Assembly (NCBI RefSeq): GCF_020520425.1
Contig: NC_079492.1
Location: forward strand, 143,244,861 to 143,308,860
Length of the DNA: 64,000 nucleotides
Direction of reading: 5' to 3'
DNA from: Spinacia oleracea
Taxonomy: Eukaryota > Streptophyta > Magnoliopsida > Caryophyllales > Amaranthaceae
Shown: piece by piece, positions 1-11,842 of the stretch
Numbering within the stretch: the stretch's first letter is position 1
Layout: every line of letters begins with the position of its first letter
Notes under the pieces: generated by a model
Told to the model about the DNA's origin: nothing
Databases searched by the model: none
What the model saw: only the letters and a program-made list of their open reading frames with translations
Made by a program: the position numbers and the translations under genes

Positions 1-74
1 TAGGCTCTATAATGCTAACAGTACTAAGCATTATCATCTAAATAACTGATTGATTATGCTAAATGTGTTTACAG

Positions 75-162
75 GGCAAAGTACGACATAAACGATATAT
101 GTCGAGACCAATGGAAGTGGGCAAGCAGCTATCCATGGGGCTACCAAGGAAAACCCGAGTAA
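75..162 (+). CDS. UGE: UDP-glucose 4-epimerase, last exon (partial)
   Basis: Terminal exon of a plant UDP-glucose/UDP-galactose 4-epimerase, the cytosolic NAD-dependent SDR enzyme that interconverts UDP-glucose and UDP-galactose for cell-wall and glycolipid synthesis. An acceptor (TTTACAG) ends at 74; the exon opens on the third base of a codon and reads [20 protein letters not shown] and then WGYQGKPE before the TAA at 160-162. The CRDQW-WAS-PWGYQ pattern is the characteristic C-terminus of plant UGE proteins. Only about 29 residues are in the window; the Rossmann domain and catalytic YxxxK lie upstream, out of view. The tail is uninterrupted, so the gene is probably functional. Identification is by recognition of the C-terminal motif; a related epimerase isoform cannot be excluded. 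Confidence 0.8.
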
Positions 163-930
163 TATGGTAGAAATAGTCATCCTGTACAAAATATACTTAC
201 TTAACCAGATGCCACAGATTTGTCAAGTTCAAGTGTTGAAAGTATTAATTCCTCACGATTTTAGACTTTTAGTTTTTTTTTTTTTTTCTCTGATTAGTAT
301 TTTGCACGGTTTGTTAAAGTGTACTAGTAAATTTGAGAAGGTAAATATGTGATGGTCTACCAATATATTTCAAAATCTTCCTTATTTGGTTCAAAGAATC
401 AAAGGGTGTAGTATGAATTGAAGTTGATGTTATTGCTGACTCATAAATGAGAATGCTCCTACATGAAGTATATCTTTTCCATTCTGTTATCTAATGTAAA
501 GGAATGTAGGCCATGCTTTCTTTATGAGTTGTTTTAATTATTTCTCACTACATTGTTTATATAATCATCTTATCTTCAAGCAAACTCGTCTTCTGCATTG
601 TCTTATTTTGCAGGAAATTTGTCAATTACTATCCTATTTATTTAGTAGGGAATTTGTTAATTACTATCTAATTTAATAATAATTACTATCTAACTTAATA
701 AAAGTTTGCCAATTACGGATTATTATCTAGTCTTTACCGGACCTCGTATTTGGTTAGACATCTCTATCACCCAAGAGTTGCAGCTAATCAAATAATCAAT
801 CACTTTCATCCACTGTTTGGAAGTAGCTATCCAATGTTGTTTGAATGGTGACCATAAAATTGCGGCGTATATATATGAGATAGTGGTATTTGATTAATAT
901 CCATGTGAAGAAGGTACCAAATGTACCATA
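163..930 (+). other. 3' UTR and flank of UGE, no gene seen
   Basis: AT-rich sequence after the UGE stop codon, presumably the 3' UTR for the first few hundred bases. It contains a run of T at 272-288. No second coding segment or mobile element terminus is recognisable before the MITE at 931. Confidence 0.4.
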
Positions 931-1258
931 CTCCTTCCGTCCCAGAATACTCGACCCGGTTTGATCGGCACAGAGTTTAAGGGACTTGAATTGACTTATT
1001 TAATTTAATAGGTAGTAGTTGATAGTGGGGTATTATTTTAATGTAGTTAGTGGGAAATGTGTAAAGGGGTGGGGTTGGGGGAGAGTAGGGGTTGAATTTT
1101 TAATTATTTTTTGTATGGAGTAAGAGGTAAGTGGGTTAATAGGGGTGGAGTGAGAAATAATATAATATTGTTAGAATATTTTCATTTTTAGAAACAGGTC
1201 AAGTATTAAGGGACGGCCCAATAAGGAAAACATGTCAAGTATTTCGAGACGGAGGGAA
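931..1258. mobile_element. Stowaway-type MITE, copy 1
   Basis: Starts CTCCTTCCGTCCCAGAATAC directly after a TA dinucleotide and ends with the inverted complement (TTTCGAGACGGAGGG). The CTCC-TCCGTCCC terminus and TA target site are diagnostic of Tc1/mariner-related Stowaway elements. The interior matches copy 2 at 1869-2198 (shared GATAGTGGGGTAT and AAGGGACGGCCC). The right-hand TA is blurred by mutation, so this copy is older than copy 2. Confidence 0.85.
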
Positions 1259-1768
1259 GAATTCGTATAAGATATCATCCCACTTCAAATCATAGTTGTA
1301 TCACTTCGTTCCTTTATAATTGTCGCATTGTACTAATGGTCCTTATTGGTACTCATAACTGGTAGTGAAAAGTATTTCATTACGTCAATTTAGTAATAAT
1401 TGGCACATTATATTATATTGCGAGTATGATCTTCATTGGCGTTCGTAATTATTAGTAAACTGTATTCGTCATGTTCAGTAACACTTAAATGTTATATTCC
1501 GTATTATATTGCGAGAGTGATCCTCAACTCCTAATTGAGAGGGCCGTTATTTTTTTCTCATATTGTATGTACGATCCTCTCCAAAAAATTAAATTGATAT
1601 CATATACTACTCCGTAGTTATTAGACCATGCACTTATTCAGCCCCGGCCTTGAGGGTAGGCGGGGAATGCAACCGCCTAGGGTCCAAGGCGAAAAGGAGC
1701 CCAAAATAGAAATTTGTAAAGTATATTAGTTCAATAATAAATAAACGCGTTAATAAACAACTAAAATA
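1259..1768. other. Degenerate repeat-derived spacer
   Basis: No gene. At 1310-1530 a phrase around TATTGCGAG.GTGATC is repeated loosely, suggesting decayed repeats. A GC-richer stretch (1637-1700, GGCGGGG...CCGCCTAGGG) resembles sequences often found inside plant transposons but cannot be assigned. Confidence 0.3.
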
Positions 1769-1866
1769 AACTTGGCTTAGTGGTAAGGTGGTAGGATGAA
1801 TCTTTGTGTTACCGGGGATGAATGTGAGTTCGATTCCTGATAACCGCATTAATTCATTATATTCAG
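1769..1866 (+). mobile_element. tRNA-derived SINE-like element
   Basis: Has a split RNA polymerase III promoter: an A box (TGGCTTAGTGGTAAGG, 1773-1788) and, about 40 bases on, a B box (GAGTTCGATTCC, 1826-1837). The spacing and sequence fit a tRNA-derived SINE head. No folded tRNA cloverleaf or anticodon arm is evident, so it is not called a tRNA gene. The 3' end is cut by the neighbouring MITE at 1869. Confidence 0.55.
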
Positions 1867-1868
1867 TA

Positions 1869-2198
1869 CTCCCTCCGTCCCTTAATACTCGCACCGGATT
1901 GACCGGTGCGGAATTTAAGACATTTGAATTGACTTATTCATTTAATGGGTGTTAGTTGATAGTGGGGTATTTTTTTAATATAATTAGTGGGAATGTGTAA
2001 GAGGTGGGGAGTGGTGATTGGGTGTGTGAATTTTTAAATGGTTTTTTGTAGGGAATAGGTGTATAGGTGGGGTTAGTAAGTAAGTGTGGGAAATAATATA
2101 ATATAATATAGGTATAAATTTCCATTTATAGAAGCGGTGCAAGTATTAAGGGACGGCCCGAAAAGGAAAGCGGTGCGAGTATTAAGAGACGGAGGGAG
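1869..2198. mobile_element. Stowaway-type MITE, copy 2
   Basis: Begins CTCCCTCCGTCCCTTAATAC and ends ATTAAGAGACGGAGGGAG, flanked on both sides by TA (1867-1868 and 2199-2200), the exact target-site duplication expected of a Stowaway element. About 330 bp and clearly related to copy 1, with better preserved ends. No coding capacity. Confidence 0.92.
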
Positions 2199-2404
2199 TA
2201 TATTCCATGGAGCTATACACTTTTGTATCTTCAGGTTCAGGGTTAAAATACATGAGCCCACATTTACTTAACCGTTTTCGGATTTTACAGTAACATTTAC
2301 TACAACCATTCATTGCCAACTGCTATACCTTGGTCCGATGTATATGCATAAAAAATGATAGTAACTTACTACTTATAAGAAAAATGGTACAAACTTAAAC
2401 TTAA

Positions 2405-2720
2405 CTTTTTTTTTTTTTTTTCGGAAAGAAAACTACATGAAAAGATTAGGTTCATCTTATTTCAAGACTGTGACCTAACTTATAAAAACGAGAAAATAAG
2501 AAATAAGGATCTATGTTTTGTGGGCTATCCATCAATGACCAAGTGAAGGCATGTAGTCTGCAACCCTATTTGCTTCCTTGAATACATGATGAGAGGCAAC
2601 CGAATTAAACTGAAGTAGGAGGTTCTTGATATCATTCCTGAGTAATTGTATATTCCAAAGGAAAATCCATGGTACAAGCTTGATCTTAATTACATATATA
2701 AACGCATAAGAATTTAATAT
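2405..2720 (-). mobile_element. LINE 3' remnant (RNase H tail and poly-A)
   Basis: On the minus strand the sequence reads HHVFKEANRVADYMPSLGH (about 2540-2600), the conserved end of the RNase H domain in plant L1-type LINEs (REaN-vAD-LA). It then runs through a short 3' UTR into a poly-A tail, seen as the T run at 2407-2421. The 5' part of the element (endonuclease, reverse transcriptase) is absent, as expected for a 5'-truncated copy. Confidence 0.7.
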
Positions 2721-2787
2721 AGGTTCTCTTTTAAAGAGTATCTCGACACCCGATAATCAAATCAAACTCATTCCACAAATTCTTATT

Positions 2788-3085
2788 TACAAGGGTTGTA
2801 CAATAATTATTGTACACCGTAGTAAAAGTTAACTCAAAATGCTTAAAAGTTATGCTTATATATGTAAAAGTTATCTATTTTATAGTGATAATTTTTTTTT
2901 TATTTTAATAAAACTTATTTCTTCAAAATCACTAATAATGTATACAATTAATCATTTAATCCTTTAAAATGTTTATACATCAACTTTTTTTTACTAATAT
3001 AAAAGTTAATAAAAACTAGGTTAAAGTTACAAAAAATATGTTAAAGTTATCTTGGTGTACAATAAATTTATTGTACATCTTGTGC
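2788..3085. mobile_element. MITE with TGTACAATAA inverted ends
   Basis: The left end reads TTGTACAATAATTATTGTAC and the right end carries the inverted match TGTACAATAAATTTATTGTA. The interior repeats AAAGTTA in one orientation at least five times. A decayed relative of the same end lies at 3190-3225. Superfamily not assigned. Confidence 0.6.
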
Positions 3086-4187
3086 GCGCAAGATCTTTTG
3101 TTTGCATTCATAATCAAGATTGAACTAGAACTAGAAATATAAATGAGCACGTAATGAGGTAAGTTCAAACAAATAATTTTAACATGTCCTTGTACACCCG
3201 GTGTGCCATGAATTTATTATACATTTTATGGTAATATTTATTCAATGTTTGGTAATTCTTAACCTGTTTTAGTTAACTTTTGTATTACAATTTTATTTCC
3301 GAACAATCAATCTATGATTAAGCTACTTTATTTTTAAAATAATACCAAAAATTTTATTTGTTCCTTCTTTGCGAGAATGTATGTGGCACATTTTTAGCTA
3401 CCAATGTCAATAATTATAACTATCAATCAATCCATCAATTGCTATATACTTAAAGACACACAAAACTCCCTAAAAAAAAATACGCAAAACAATACACGTC
3501 ATCTCCTGGTGCGTCTTGTACTTTTTTAATTAAAAATATATGATATGGATAATTATATGGAAACAAACAAAAAAATCTATATTGATTTTTTTATATATAG
3601 AAGTCTATTAAGGCTTCAAACTTTGCCATAATTAAGCCTCAATCAATAACTATATACTAAAAAACATACCAGAAATGACACGTGTTATTTCCTAGTGATT
3701 CTTTAGATTTTTTATTTTTTGTAATTTAATTTTTTTTTATTAATAAAACTTACAGAAATGGGGGGAAAAAATATTTGCAGTAGTTATCAATCATTATTGT
3801 AGAAAGTCAATTGTAGCCCGTATCTCTCATATGCATTATATAAATTATTATTTGGAAAAAGTTACTCCATATTGATTAATTTAAATAAGAAATTATGTTC
3901 AAAACTTTTTAACAACATTTTAAACTCTTTGTATTATAATGACTTAAAATACTTTTGTCTTATGAAAAATAAATGTGTCGTATCTTCAAAAATTTACGTA
4001 ATGAAATTAATAATTTAAGTAAATAAATAAGCTGGAATATGGGTGAAAAGGGAAAAGAAAAAGTTGTGAAAAGAGTAAATATGAGAAACTTTTTATAAAT
4101 AAATGAAAGAAAAAATTATCTTTTATTAAATTAAATATGAGTACACTTATTTCAAGGAATGTAAGTTTAGATAAATTTATTTAACTT
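3086..4187. other. AT-rich spacer with Helitron-like 5' fragments
   Basis: No gene. Two pieces, at about 3440-3520 and 3645-3700, carry the phrase ATATACTAAAAAACATACC followed by GACACGTG, which resembles chenopod Helitron 5' ends (compare 31685). They point rightwards and no matching CTAGT end was found for either. Confidence 0.35.
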
Positions 4188-4396
4188 AAGGCTATGTTCC
4201 ATTAAACTTATTTTGTCTGACTTATATTATCTGAACTTATTTCGACTGAAATAAACTTATTTAATTTGTGTGTTAAAATGTCTGAAAAAAACTTATTTTT
4301 ACGGACTTATATTATCTAAATTTAACTGAATATATCTTAACTTACCTGAACTTATTTTGTCTAATAAGTCAAAATAAGTTGAACAGAACAAAGCCT
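4188..4396. mobile_element. Palindromic MITE (AAGGC...GCCTT ends), copy 1
   Basis: Inverted termini AAGGCTATGTTCCATTAAAC and (rc) TTAGGCTTTGTTCTGTTCAA. The interior is rich in ACTTATTTTGTCTGA and its complement, so the whole element could fold on itself. A second copy is at 42041-42283 and a relative is at 58911-59226. Confidence 0.7.
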
Positions 4397-4620
4397 AAGA
4401 TAAGTTTTGTATGCACACAAAGAAGGTCTAAAGGAAGATATATTTACCTTAGAAGATCGTCTGTTACACCTTGACTGACTTTTATTTAACAATAAAATTC
4501 AGATCTCCCTTGTTCCTTTGAATATGTAGGACCGAGTTCCTTTCGTCAGTTTCTTGTAATATATTGTTCCTCCTTCCAGGAACTAAACTCATATCAGCGA
4601 GTTCCGGCTCTGATACCAAT
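4397..4620 (-). mobile_element. Copia leader and primer-binding site, truncated
   Basis: Directly inside the LTR boundary at 4621 the minus strand reads TTGGTATCAGAGCC, the classic primer-binding site complementary to initiator methionine tRNA used by Ty1/copia elements. About 200 bases of leader rich in GGAACTC/GGAACAA words follow before the sequence is lost at the palindromic MITE. No gag or pol of this element remains here. Confidence 0.8.
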
Positions 4621-4846
4621 TGTTATTCGGGTAGAACACGTACAAGAGGGGGGGTGAATTGTAGTTTGGAACTTGCTTCTAACTTTTGCGGAATTATAAA
4701 ATAAACTTAAAAGCAAGTATAGAAAATAACGCAAGAGAGAATTTAGCGTGAAAATCAGAAAATTATCAAGAAGACAAAACCACGACCACGAGGGATTTTA
4801 ACGACGAGCTCTCATTCATCAAGCGAACGACCCTGTTACTAACTTA

Positions 4847-7800
4847 ACTAGTTTTGAGCCCATGCGATGCACGGAACTCTCTATTATTTCGTAGTTTGAA
4901 CAACAACCATTATAAAAGTTTCTTTTGCAAACCATTTAATTAAGTAGTATTGTGGTACAGAGTATCATTTGAATTATTGAATATGACAAAATTTGTCACA
5001 TAAAACAGCTACTCTGTATAACTTGTGGATAAAAATGATAAGCACGAGAAGACAATTTTGAAAAAATAAAGGCATAAAAGTGAATGGTTTGTTTTTTAAA
5101 AAAAAAATTGTTTTATTGAATAATAATTTGTACTCGTAGTATTTACAGAGAAGTCTCATTATTCTAATAGTTACATAGAAGTTAAATTCTTTGAACAACA
5201 GTTTTAGTATTACATTCTTTAATAGTTATACCAAACATAACAGATAAAATCAAACAGAATAGTTACAATCTAAAATTATTCATTTTTTAGCTTTTAATGT
5301 TCAGTACACCTAATATAAGAAACAAACATTTTATCCTCATTTTGTTGACGTCCTGCATTCCATACCCATGGCCCTATTCCTTTGCTATGTTGTCGATATT
5401 TGAATCTTATTCTTTTCCCTTTAATCTGCAAAAGAATGGTATTAGTTTTTCATTTTACACACATGTATACTTGAATTGAATCGTAAAATTTTAGTTAGAA
5501 AATAAACATCAAAAGCACATGCAAGACCATATTATAAGGATTGGCAATCTGTATGGAATTCCTTTTTTTTTCTTACGATTGGAGTTCTTGTTTAATGAAC
5601 AGTAAAGAATCTTCATTCCTCACTCTTTTGTAATGTGTAGATCATACCTCCCCTTAGAGTGTGTGCAGAGAACATTAACTGTTGCATATTATCTAATGCA
5701 AAGACATGGACTATAGAATAAGATATATTCACTTATCCTTATCCTTACAGAATTCTAATGCTCACAAAATTATATGCTCGTAATATTGTTTAAACCAACT
5801 CTTGACACATACAATATACCATTTGAAGCCCAATCATCATCATGTCCAAACCATATCTCTGGATCTCCCCTCTAATGCCTAACAGTCATACAATTACTTG
5901 ATTAATTTTTCACCTTTTCTGTAAGTAATGAGTCAAGCACCATTATCAAAGACAAAATTACAAATTCTAGGAAACAAATATTTTTGGAAGGTTAAGTAGC
6001 ATGAGCAGGGTAATATTTTTACAATACTCTCAGTCGGAAATAGAAAAAAAAAATACAAATTCCTTAGTATGCCTCTTTAAAATTATGCAAATGCAGTATG
6101 GTATACTCTCCTACTGTCGAGGTATCATAAGGCCAATCCTTCCCTTGATTGCCTAGCTCATCATATCATGGCCAACCCATATCCCCCTCCAATGTCCTAT
6201 AGATGTGATATATAACACATAGAATGATTTGACTCCTTCTTCTCTATAGGCGAACACTTGAATTGAAGATGAGAAGCGCACACACCATTTTCTTGTTCGC
6301 TCATGATTAGCCAAAAAATCCTTAACCAACTCAGATCACCAGTATGACAGTTGAAATCAATGATCTATAAACCTTTTGCTTGATTGCTCATAGCAGATGT
6401 AAGTCCCTAGATCTTCAATTCATTATCCAAATGTATACACTATACAAAAAATTTATCCCTAAATAGTTACTCTTAAACCTTCTATTTAATTTCTTAACGC
6501 TCTCAATCCAGACTTTACTATCCGAATATATACAAATGGTTGCCACATCCATGCTTGCTGCTTATCTCTAGCAATTACCTAATGCTCCACTATCAGTTGT
6601 CACTCTCCGACTATCTCCACAGTTTCACATAAATCAATTACTACACAGTACACAACCGTTTTTCCTATTCCGAATCCGCTAACTATGAAACAAATGGACC
6701 TCCCGTTTCTAGCAGCAGCGACCATTGATTCACATATCCTTAAACGCACAAATTGAATTACAATCACGTAAATATATGTAACAACAATTTCACATTTTCA
6801 TACCCTGATTAATAACTAACCTACTTCCATCAAAGTTTAATTGTAGACACAAAAATGAAGCGTGAAATTGATTAAAAACATAAGTTGATACAATCCAAAG
6901 AAGAATGAGCACGACTAAAGTGAAAATGGAAAATTGAATACCGTTTCGAAGGTCAATACTGGATTCTTCAGTGTTAACGCTGTAGAGAATGCCTTCATAT
7001 CTGATCTCACTCTTAGATGTCAAACTAATAACACTGCCGATGTAAGATGGCGGATGAAGTCGACTTTGAAGCTTCGGCCGCCATGATTTCAAGTTTTTAT
7101 CTGTGATAGACTCACCATGAGAGATAAGAAGAGAGAGATTTCATTTTTGTTGACTCTGTTTAAAAGTGATTTATATTTCGAATTCAAAACACATTATACA
7201 TTTCATATATGGTGAAGTAGGGAGCATTCTATTGGAAGATTGAATCCAAGAAACAGAAACATGATAGGTGTATCATTTAATGAAAATACGAAGTAGTGTC
7301 GAATGGACATACAAAGCACATATTATATTGCTATAGAGAAAGTGAGTTAATGGGATGAGTGAGGGGTTAATTAACACTACCAGACATAGATTGAAATTTC
7401 CAAAATCCTCACACTTGATCCAACGTTGATAACTTGACAAAATCATAAATCTCATAAAATAAAAACTCCATCCTCTAAATTGTGCAACAGTAAAGTTTAA
7501 TTGTATAAACACACACATTACATGTTCTAGATCAAACCAACTACTACTATTAATTCAAGAATCCAACGCCAAATTGAATGAACATACAAATTACAGGTTC
7601 TAGATCAAACCAATTACTCTTTCAAATAATCCAACCTATACCAACAAATTTCTCCAATCCAGAAAAGATTTTCAAATCAAATAATAAAAATGAGGATTTT
7701 ACGTAATTACCTTCTACTGAGGTTTCCATAATCCAACAAACCAAACACCAAAAAATGTACATATTATTGACTTTTTAACCTAAATTAGCAAAAACAAACC

Positions 7801-8436
7801 CGCAAACTTCATGACCATATAAAATAAAATTAAGAAAACAAAACGAAGCATCAATATTAAACCAAACTTCGTACCTGTTCATAAATTTGGAATTCATATG
7901 CTTTGCAAAATTACTGTTAATTAGTCTCGCCTGCTTTGCAATTTAATTAATCTCGAAAAATCAGAACTGGAGGAAGACGGGGGTAGAGAAATAAATATGG
8001 ATTGAATTGGCGAAGGGAGTAGGAAAGGAAAAACAAAAAATTTAGAAACTGACTTTTTTGGAGAAGGAAAATGAGAAAGAAACTGTAATTTTGTGAGCAA
8101 GGATAAATGACACATGACTACGAAAGAGAAGAAGCGTCGTTTGATTGATTTTAATTTGAGATTTGAAATCTCATAATTGATGGATGAAATTGGTTGATGC
8201 AATTTGGATTTATTAATTTTCCAGAGTTTAAGGTTTGAGGAGAGAGTTGGGGGTTGAGGGTTGAGGGTTGAGGGTTGGAGGAGAGAGTATGCTCGTGAAG
8301 AGACATCTTGTCGTTTCATCTTCGCTGTTAAACCTTTTTTTATTTAATCGACTTTAAAAAAAATGTAATTAAATCTTAAAATTTCAGAGGGGCCACGTGG
8401 CACTCCAACTGGCCTGCTATTAAATATTAGAATAGA
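4847..8436 (-). mobile_element. Non-autonomous Helitron carrying a DCP5 fragment
   Basis: On the minus strand it starts TCTATTCTAATATTTAATAG (8436) after a host A and ends with an imperfect hairpin (CCGTGC/GCATGG) followed by CTCAAAACTAGT (ends 4847) before a host T. These are the defining Helitron features: 5' TC, 3' hairpin plus CTRRT, and insertion between A and T with no target duplication. LTR sequence is continuous across the join. No Rep/helicase is encoded, so it would depend on another element. It carries exon 1 of a DCP5-like gene and that gene's 5' region (7085-8330). The remaining 4.9-6.9 kb shows no other recognised exon. Confidence 0.85.
6942..7084 (-). pseudogene. DCP5/LSM14-like exon 1 captured in a Helitron
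   Basis: The minus strand encodes [20 protein letters not shown] followed by [15 protein letters not shown], the N-terminal LSM14 domain of plant DECAPPING 5 (yeast Scd6, animal RAP55). DCP5 is a P-body protein that promotes mRNA decapping and translational repression. The natural start appears to be the ATG at 7084 ([12 protein letters not shown]), but a two-base loss just before SYIGS puts start and domain in different frames. A donor GT follows at 6941. No later exons (FDF/TFG, RGG) are present. With its Helitron setting this is a captured, non-functional first exon with its intron boundary preserved. Confidence 0.85.
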
Positions 8437-9849
8437 TTGGAAACTCTATCAACCCAAGTTCCCCGTGAACTTAGGATCCCATACAAAGAGTATAACATTC
8501 ACGCTCAGTTGTGTTTAGTACTCTCTCAAGACTTCACTCAAAGCCTTACCAAATACAATAGGAACTCACTCAAGTTCCTAACCCAAACTTGTTACAATAT
8601 GTGAGAAGTGTAGAAGAACTGTAAAGGAACAAAAACTTTAGTGTAGGAACTGAAGGAACTTGGAACTGAGGAACTGACTCATAAACGTGGAACAAATATA
8701 TTTTCTTTAATTACCTTCCACGTAAACCAGACTCTGTGGAATGACCGAGAAGTCAGACACTTTGGAATGAATGTTAAGATCCTTTTTTATAATGTTGGAG
8801 CTCCTAACTGCTTCCCCCATAATCTCCTCAACTAACAGCCATATTTCTATGTTCCGAGGCATGTACCCATGACCTCTATAGTTGATGATAACGTGGTATA
8901 TATGAACGTGGAATATAATGTACTTGAGGTACAAGCCAATACCAAGTAATGACTATTAACAGTTATATATGCATCCTAGTTTCTAGGCATGATCCCCATG
9001 ATCCTAAAACCAACCCACTAATTGTCAGTTATATTAAAAGTAATTTATTCTATGACTCCATAGGATGATAGGATTCCCAAGTAAATAGGAACCTAACTGT
9101 TTTACTTACAAACGTTTATTTAGTCTTGACTACCTAGGATTCCCTATTTTATAAGACTCTAATTAATTAATTAATTCCAAGATACCCAAATGAATAGGAC
9201 TCTAATTAATTAAATTAATGATTTCCAAAACATAAAACATATTATCTTATTAAAAATCCTAGACTTAATCAATTACCTTATTTATCTTATTAAGAATCCT
9301 GGACTTAATCAATTACCTTATTTATCTTATTAAGACTTTTAATCAAATTAAAACTCTTAAATAGATTATCCTAAATGCACGTTTATAATCTAAACTTACT
9401 GACAATTAGATTAATGCATACTGACATTATATTTAAGATGCAGACCAAGTTCCTAGATACGAGTTCCTCAGACACAAGTTCCACTTACACGAGTTCCTTT
9501 ACATTGAAGCCCATAATATAAACTCATGCGCTCCAGACTTCTTCTCTTCGAGTTCCCCCTCAGGAACTACTGCTTCTCTTTCGGAGTTCCTCTAGCTCAT
9601 CTGGAGTTCTAGTTCTTCCGCAGGAACTTTGCAACTCCCAACTTTTCTAGAGTTCATCCTTAGGAACTTCTCTACAGTTCCAGCTCTGGATTTTTTGCTT
9701 CTTTGTTATAAGCATCTCATAATCATCAACTTTCCAGTAAGCTCTAATATTGATGACTTGGGCACAACTATTCATTAATGATCCTGTTAGTTGATTACTT
9801 TAGTTTGTCATCATCAAAACCATATTGGCTAAACAGAGTACCTTGGTCC

Positions 9850-11164
9850 TAAAGGAAATAATGCCCTTGGTCCAAATATGCATTCAATGCTAAGTCTAAT
9901 AAATGCGGTTCAGTATTAATTGATTAAAACAAGTTAATAATTCAGTGAGTAGAGGCCGCTTCAGTTCAAGTGTAATTAATAATATTAATCCACGACTTAT
10001 TCTTGACTGAACCCGTAGGGTCACACAAATAGTACGTGAACGGATCAAGTATTTAAGTGAATATATTATTCATTAAATACTCTATTTATGAACATTCAGA
10101 AACGACGGGTCTCGGTTCCAGTGGGAGCTAAAATCGTCAAAAGGCAAAATATAGAATGCTCCGGAAATGATGATATTGCCGAAAACGGAAATATGGATCA
10201 TGACGGAAATATAAATATTATCCAAGTCGTAGATGTTGCCGGAAACGGAAACATGGTACGTTTCGGAAAATATTATCGGAAATAGAAATATTGCCGGAAT
10301 CGGAAATATTACCGAAAACGGAAATATTGTTGGAATCCGAAATAAATTCCGGAATCGGAAAAATTAAATATGTTCGAATCGGAAATAAATTCCGGAATCG
10401 GAAATATTAAATATTTGTTCGAATCGGAAATGAATTCCGGAATCGGAAAACGAATCGGAAGCACGACGACCCATCACGAAGTCAGGCCCAGCGCCCAGCA
10501 AGCCCGCGCGCGAGCAAGACAGGCCTAGCAGCAGCAGCGCCCTCGTTGGCCGCGTGCATGCTGCCAGCGCCCATGGGCCAGCGAGCAAACAAGCAGCACT
10601 CGTGGGCTTGCGAGCTGCGGGCTGCGTAGCAGCGTGGGCTCAAGGGCCACGCATGCACTACCTTGGCAGGTTAGGATTACTTCCTTGTAAAGTAATCTCG
10701 TTTTCCTAATTCTACTCAAATTGGATATTTTGCTAAATCTGAAATACTTAGGTGTTTGATTAAACGTAAAATTCTAATGATATAATTTAACTAGAATCCT
10801 AATGGATTTAGTTATTGGAATCCTAGTAGAATTCTAACTCCGTTATTTCCACCCTATAAATATGTTGTTCATGATCACAATTTATAATGCAATTTAATAA
10901 GTATTCACATACATTAAGTTCAAGAAAGAATTTAATAATTTGCCTAAAATTAATAATAAACTTTCCGAGTGCACATAAAACCTTAGATAATATTCTAGTT
11001 AATTGAATCTGAGGCGGATCCGAACGTGGTGTGGACTATCTACTGAAGGGCAACATTTGATCCTAATTATGCTAATTGACTATGCATGTGGCAATTAATT
11101 TGGATTCCTGGATTTATTGTTTTTCCGCATGAATTATATTGTTTATATTTTTCATAACCTAACA
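9850..11164 (+). mobile_element. Solo LTR 1, TSD GGTCC
   Basis: Bounded by a perfect 5-bp duplication GGTCC (9845-9849 and 11165-11169). Starts TAAAGGAAATAATGCCC (TG mutated to TA) and ends CATAACCTAACA. The same LTR is intact at 17091-18555. It has a TATA-like promoter (CCCTATAAATA, about 10851), a CGGAAATATT minisatellite and a GC-rich block at 10460-10660. No primer-binding site or internal region adjoins it, so it arose by LTR-LTR recombination. It lies inside a copia protease reading frame. Confidence 0.88.
10150..10450 (+). repeat. CGGAAATATT-type minisatellite in solo LTR 1
   Basis: Imperfect tandem units of about 15-21 bp built on CCGGAAACGGAAATATTG. Present in both this LTR and LTR 2, where the array is longer and cleaner. 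Confidence 0.75.
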
Positions 11165-11169
11165 GGTCC

Positions 11170-11495
11170 GATGTCATATGAGATGTTGCACCGGTATCCA
11201 TATACCAATTTCCATCCGGCGGAGTGAGAGTGAGAGTGAGGGTGTGCATTGCTGCTTCAATGTGTGTCGGAGTGTATCCAACTTGGGATGGAGGTGCAAC
11301 TGACGTTGCATACGCCTGCTGAGGTCTAGCTCCAAGTATCCCTGGGCCACGGGCTGCTGGTGGACAGGCTTGCTGAGGCCACGGAGCCGATGGGTATGGG
11401 CATGGTGGTGCCACCACGCACTGCTGGTGGACGGGCCTGCTGAGGCCACGGAGCCAATGGGTATGGGCATGGTGGTGCCACCCCCAAAAGCAGCG
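11170..11495 (-). pseudogene. Copia gag-protease junction fragment
   Basis: The minus strand reads a proline-rich stretch, then MHTLTLTLTPPDGNWYMDTGATSHMTSD, in which DTGA is the aspartic protease active site of Ty1/copia polyproteins, following the usual W-M/L-D-S/T-G-A-T context. Two tandem copies of a roughly 70-bp unit at 11350-11490 duplicate the proline-rich part and shift the frame. The reading frame is cut on the left by the solo LTR at 9850-11164. It is probably the continuation of the gag at 15190-16100. Confidence 0.75.
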
Positions 11496-11842
11496 ATGTA
11501 AAATAGAATAGAAGATCCCATAATGCTTGGCTGTCATAATACATTTGTGTACTTCAAACTCAGTCGATACAAGTTAGGTTTGCACCCAGCATTTAGTAAA
11601 AGGTCACCTAACCAATTGAAAAGATTGCAGCCTGCCATCTGTTAAGGGTACGTGATATCAAATATGAATAGTAGCTGATAGTACAACATAACAACACACA
11701 TGTCACAATCACATACACAGATCCATAACTGTTAAAGACAAATCCCACCACTACAAGAACTAAGATAGCATCTGCGTATTTTAAGATTATAACTGGAAAA
11801 GTGATAAAGTAATAAAAAAGAATCAAGAGAGACTAAGAATAC

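Larger units (their letters stand above)
4621..9835 (-). mobile_element. SIRE-like copia 5' LTR, split by a Helitron
   Basis: Plus-strand bounds are TGTTATTCGG (4621) and TTGGCTAAACA (ends 9835), i.e. inverted TGTT/AACA ends. The minus-strand LTR end abuts the primer-binding site at 4397-4620, so this is a 5' LTR in minus orientation. Removing the Helitron at 4847-8436 leaves 1625 bp, a length typical of large SIRE/Maximus-type LTRs. The word AGTTCC/GGAACT recurs many times at 9440-9690. The rest of the element is missing on the left. Confidence 0.75.

Noticed and set aside
1769-1866. A tRNA gene
   Set aside because: Has A and B boxes but no cloverleaf or CCA-adjacent acceptor pairing; better explained as a SINE.
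11747-11760. CACTACAAGAAC as the left CACTA terminus partner of 15189
   Set aside because: Beyond CACTA it does not match the CACTAGTAGAAAAA terminus, and it lies inside the RAD50-derived intron rather than at the copia junction.
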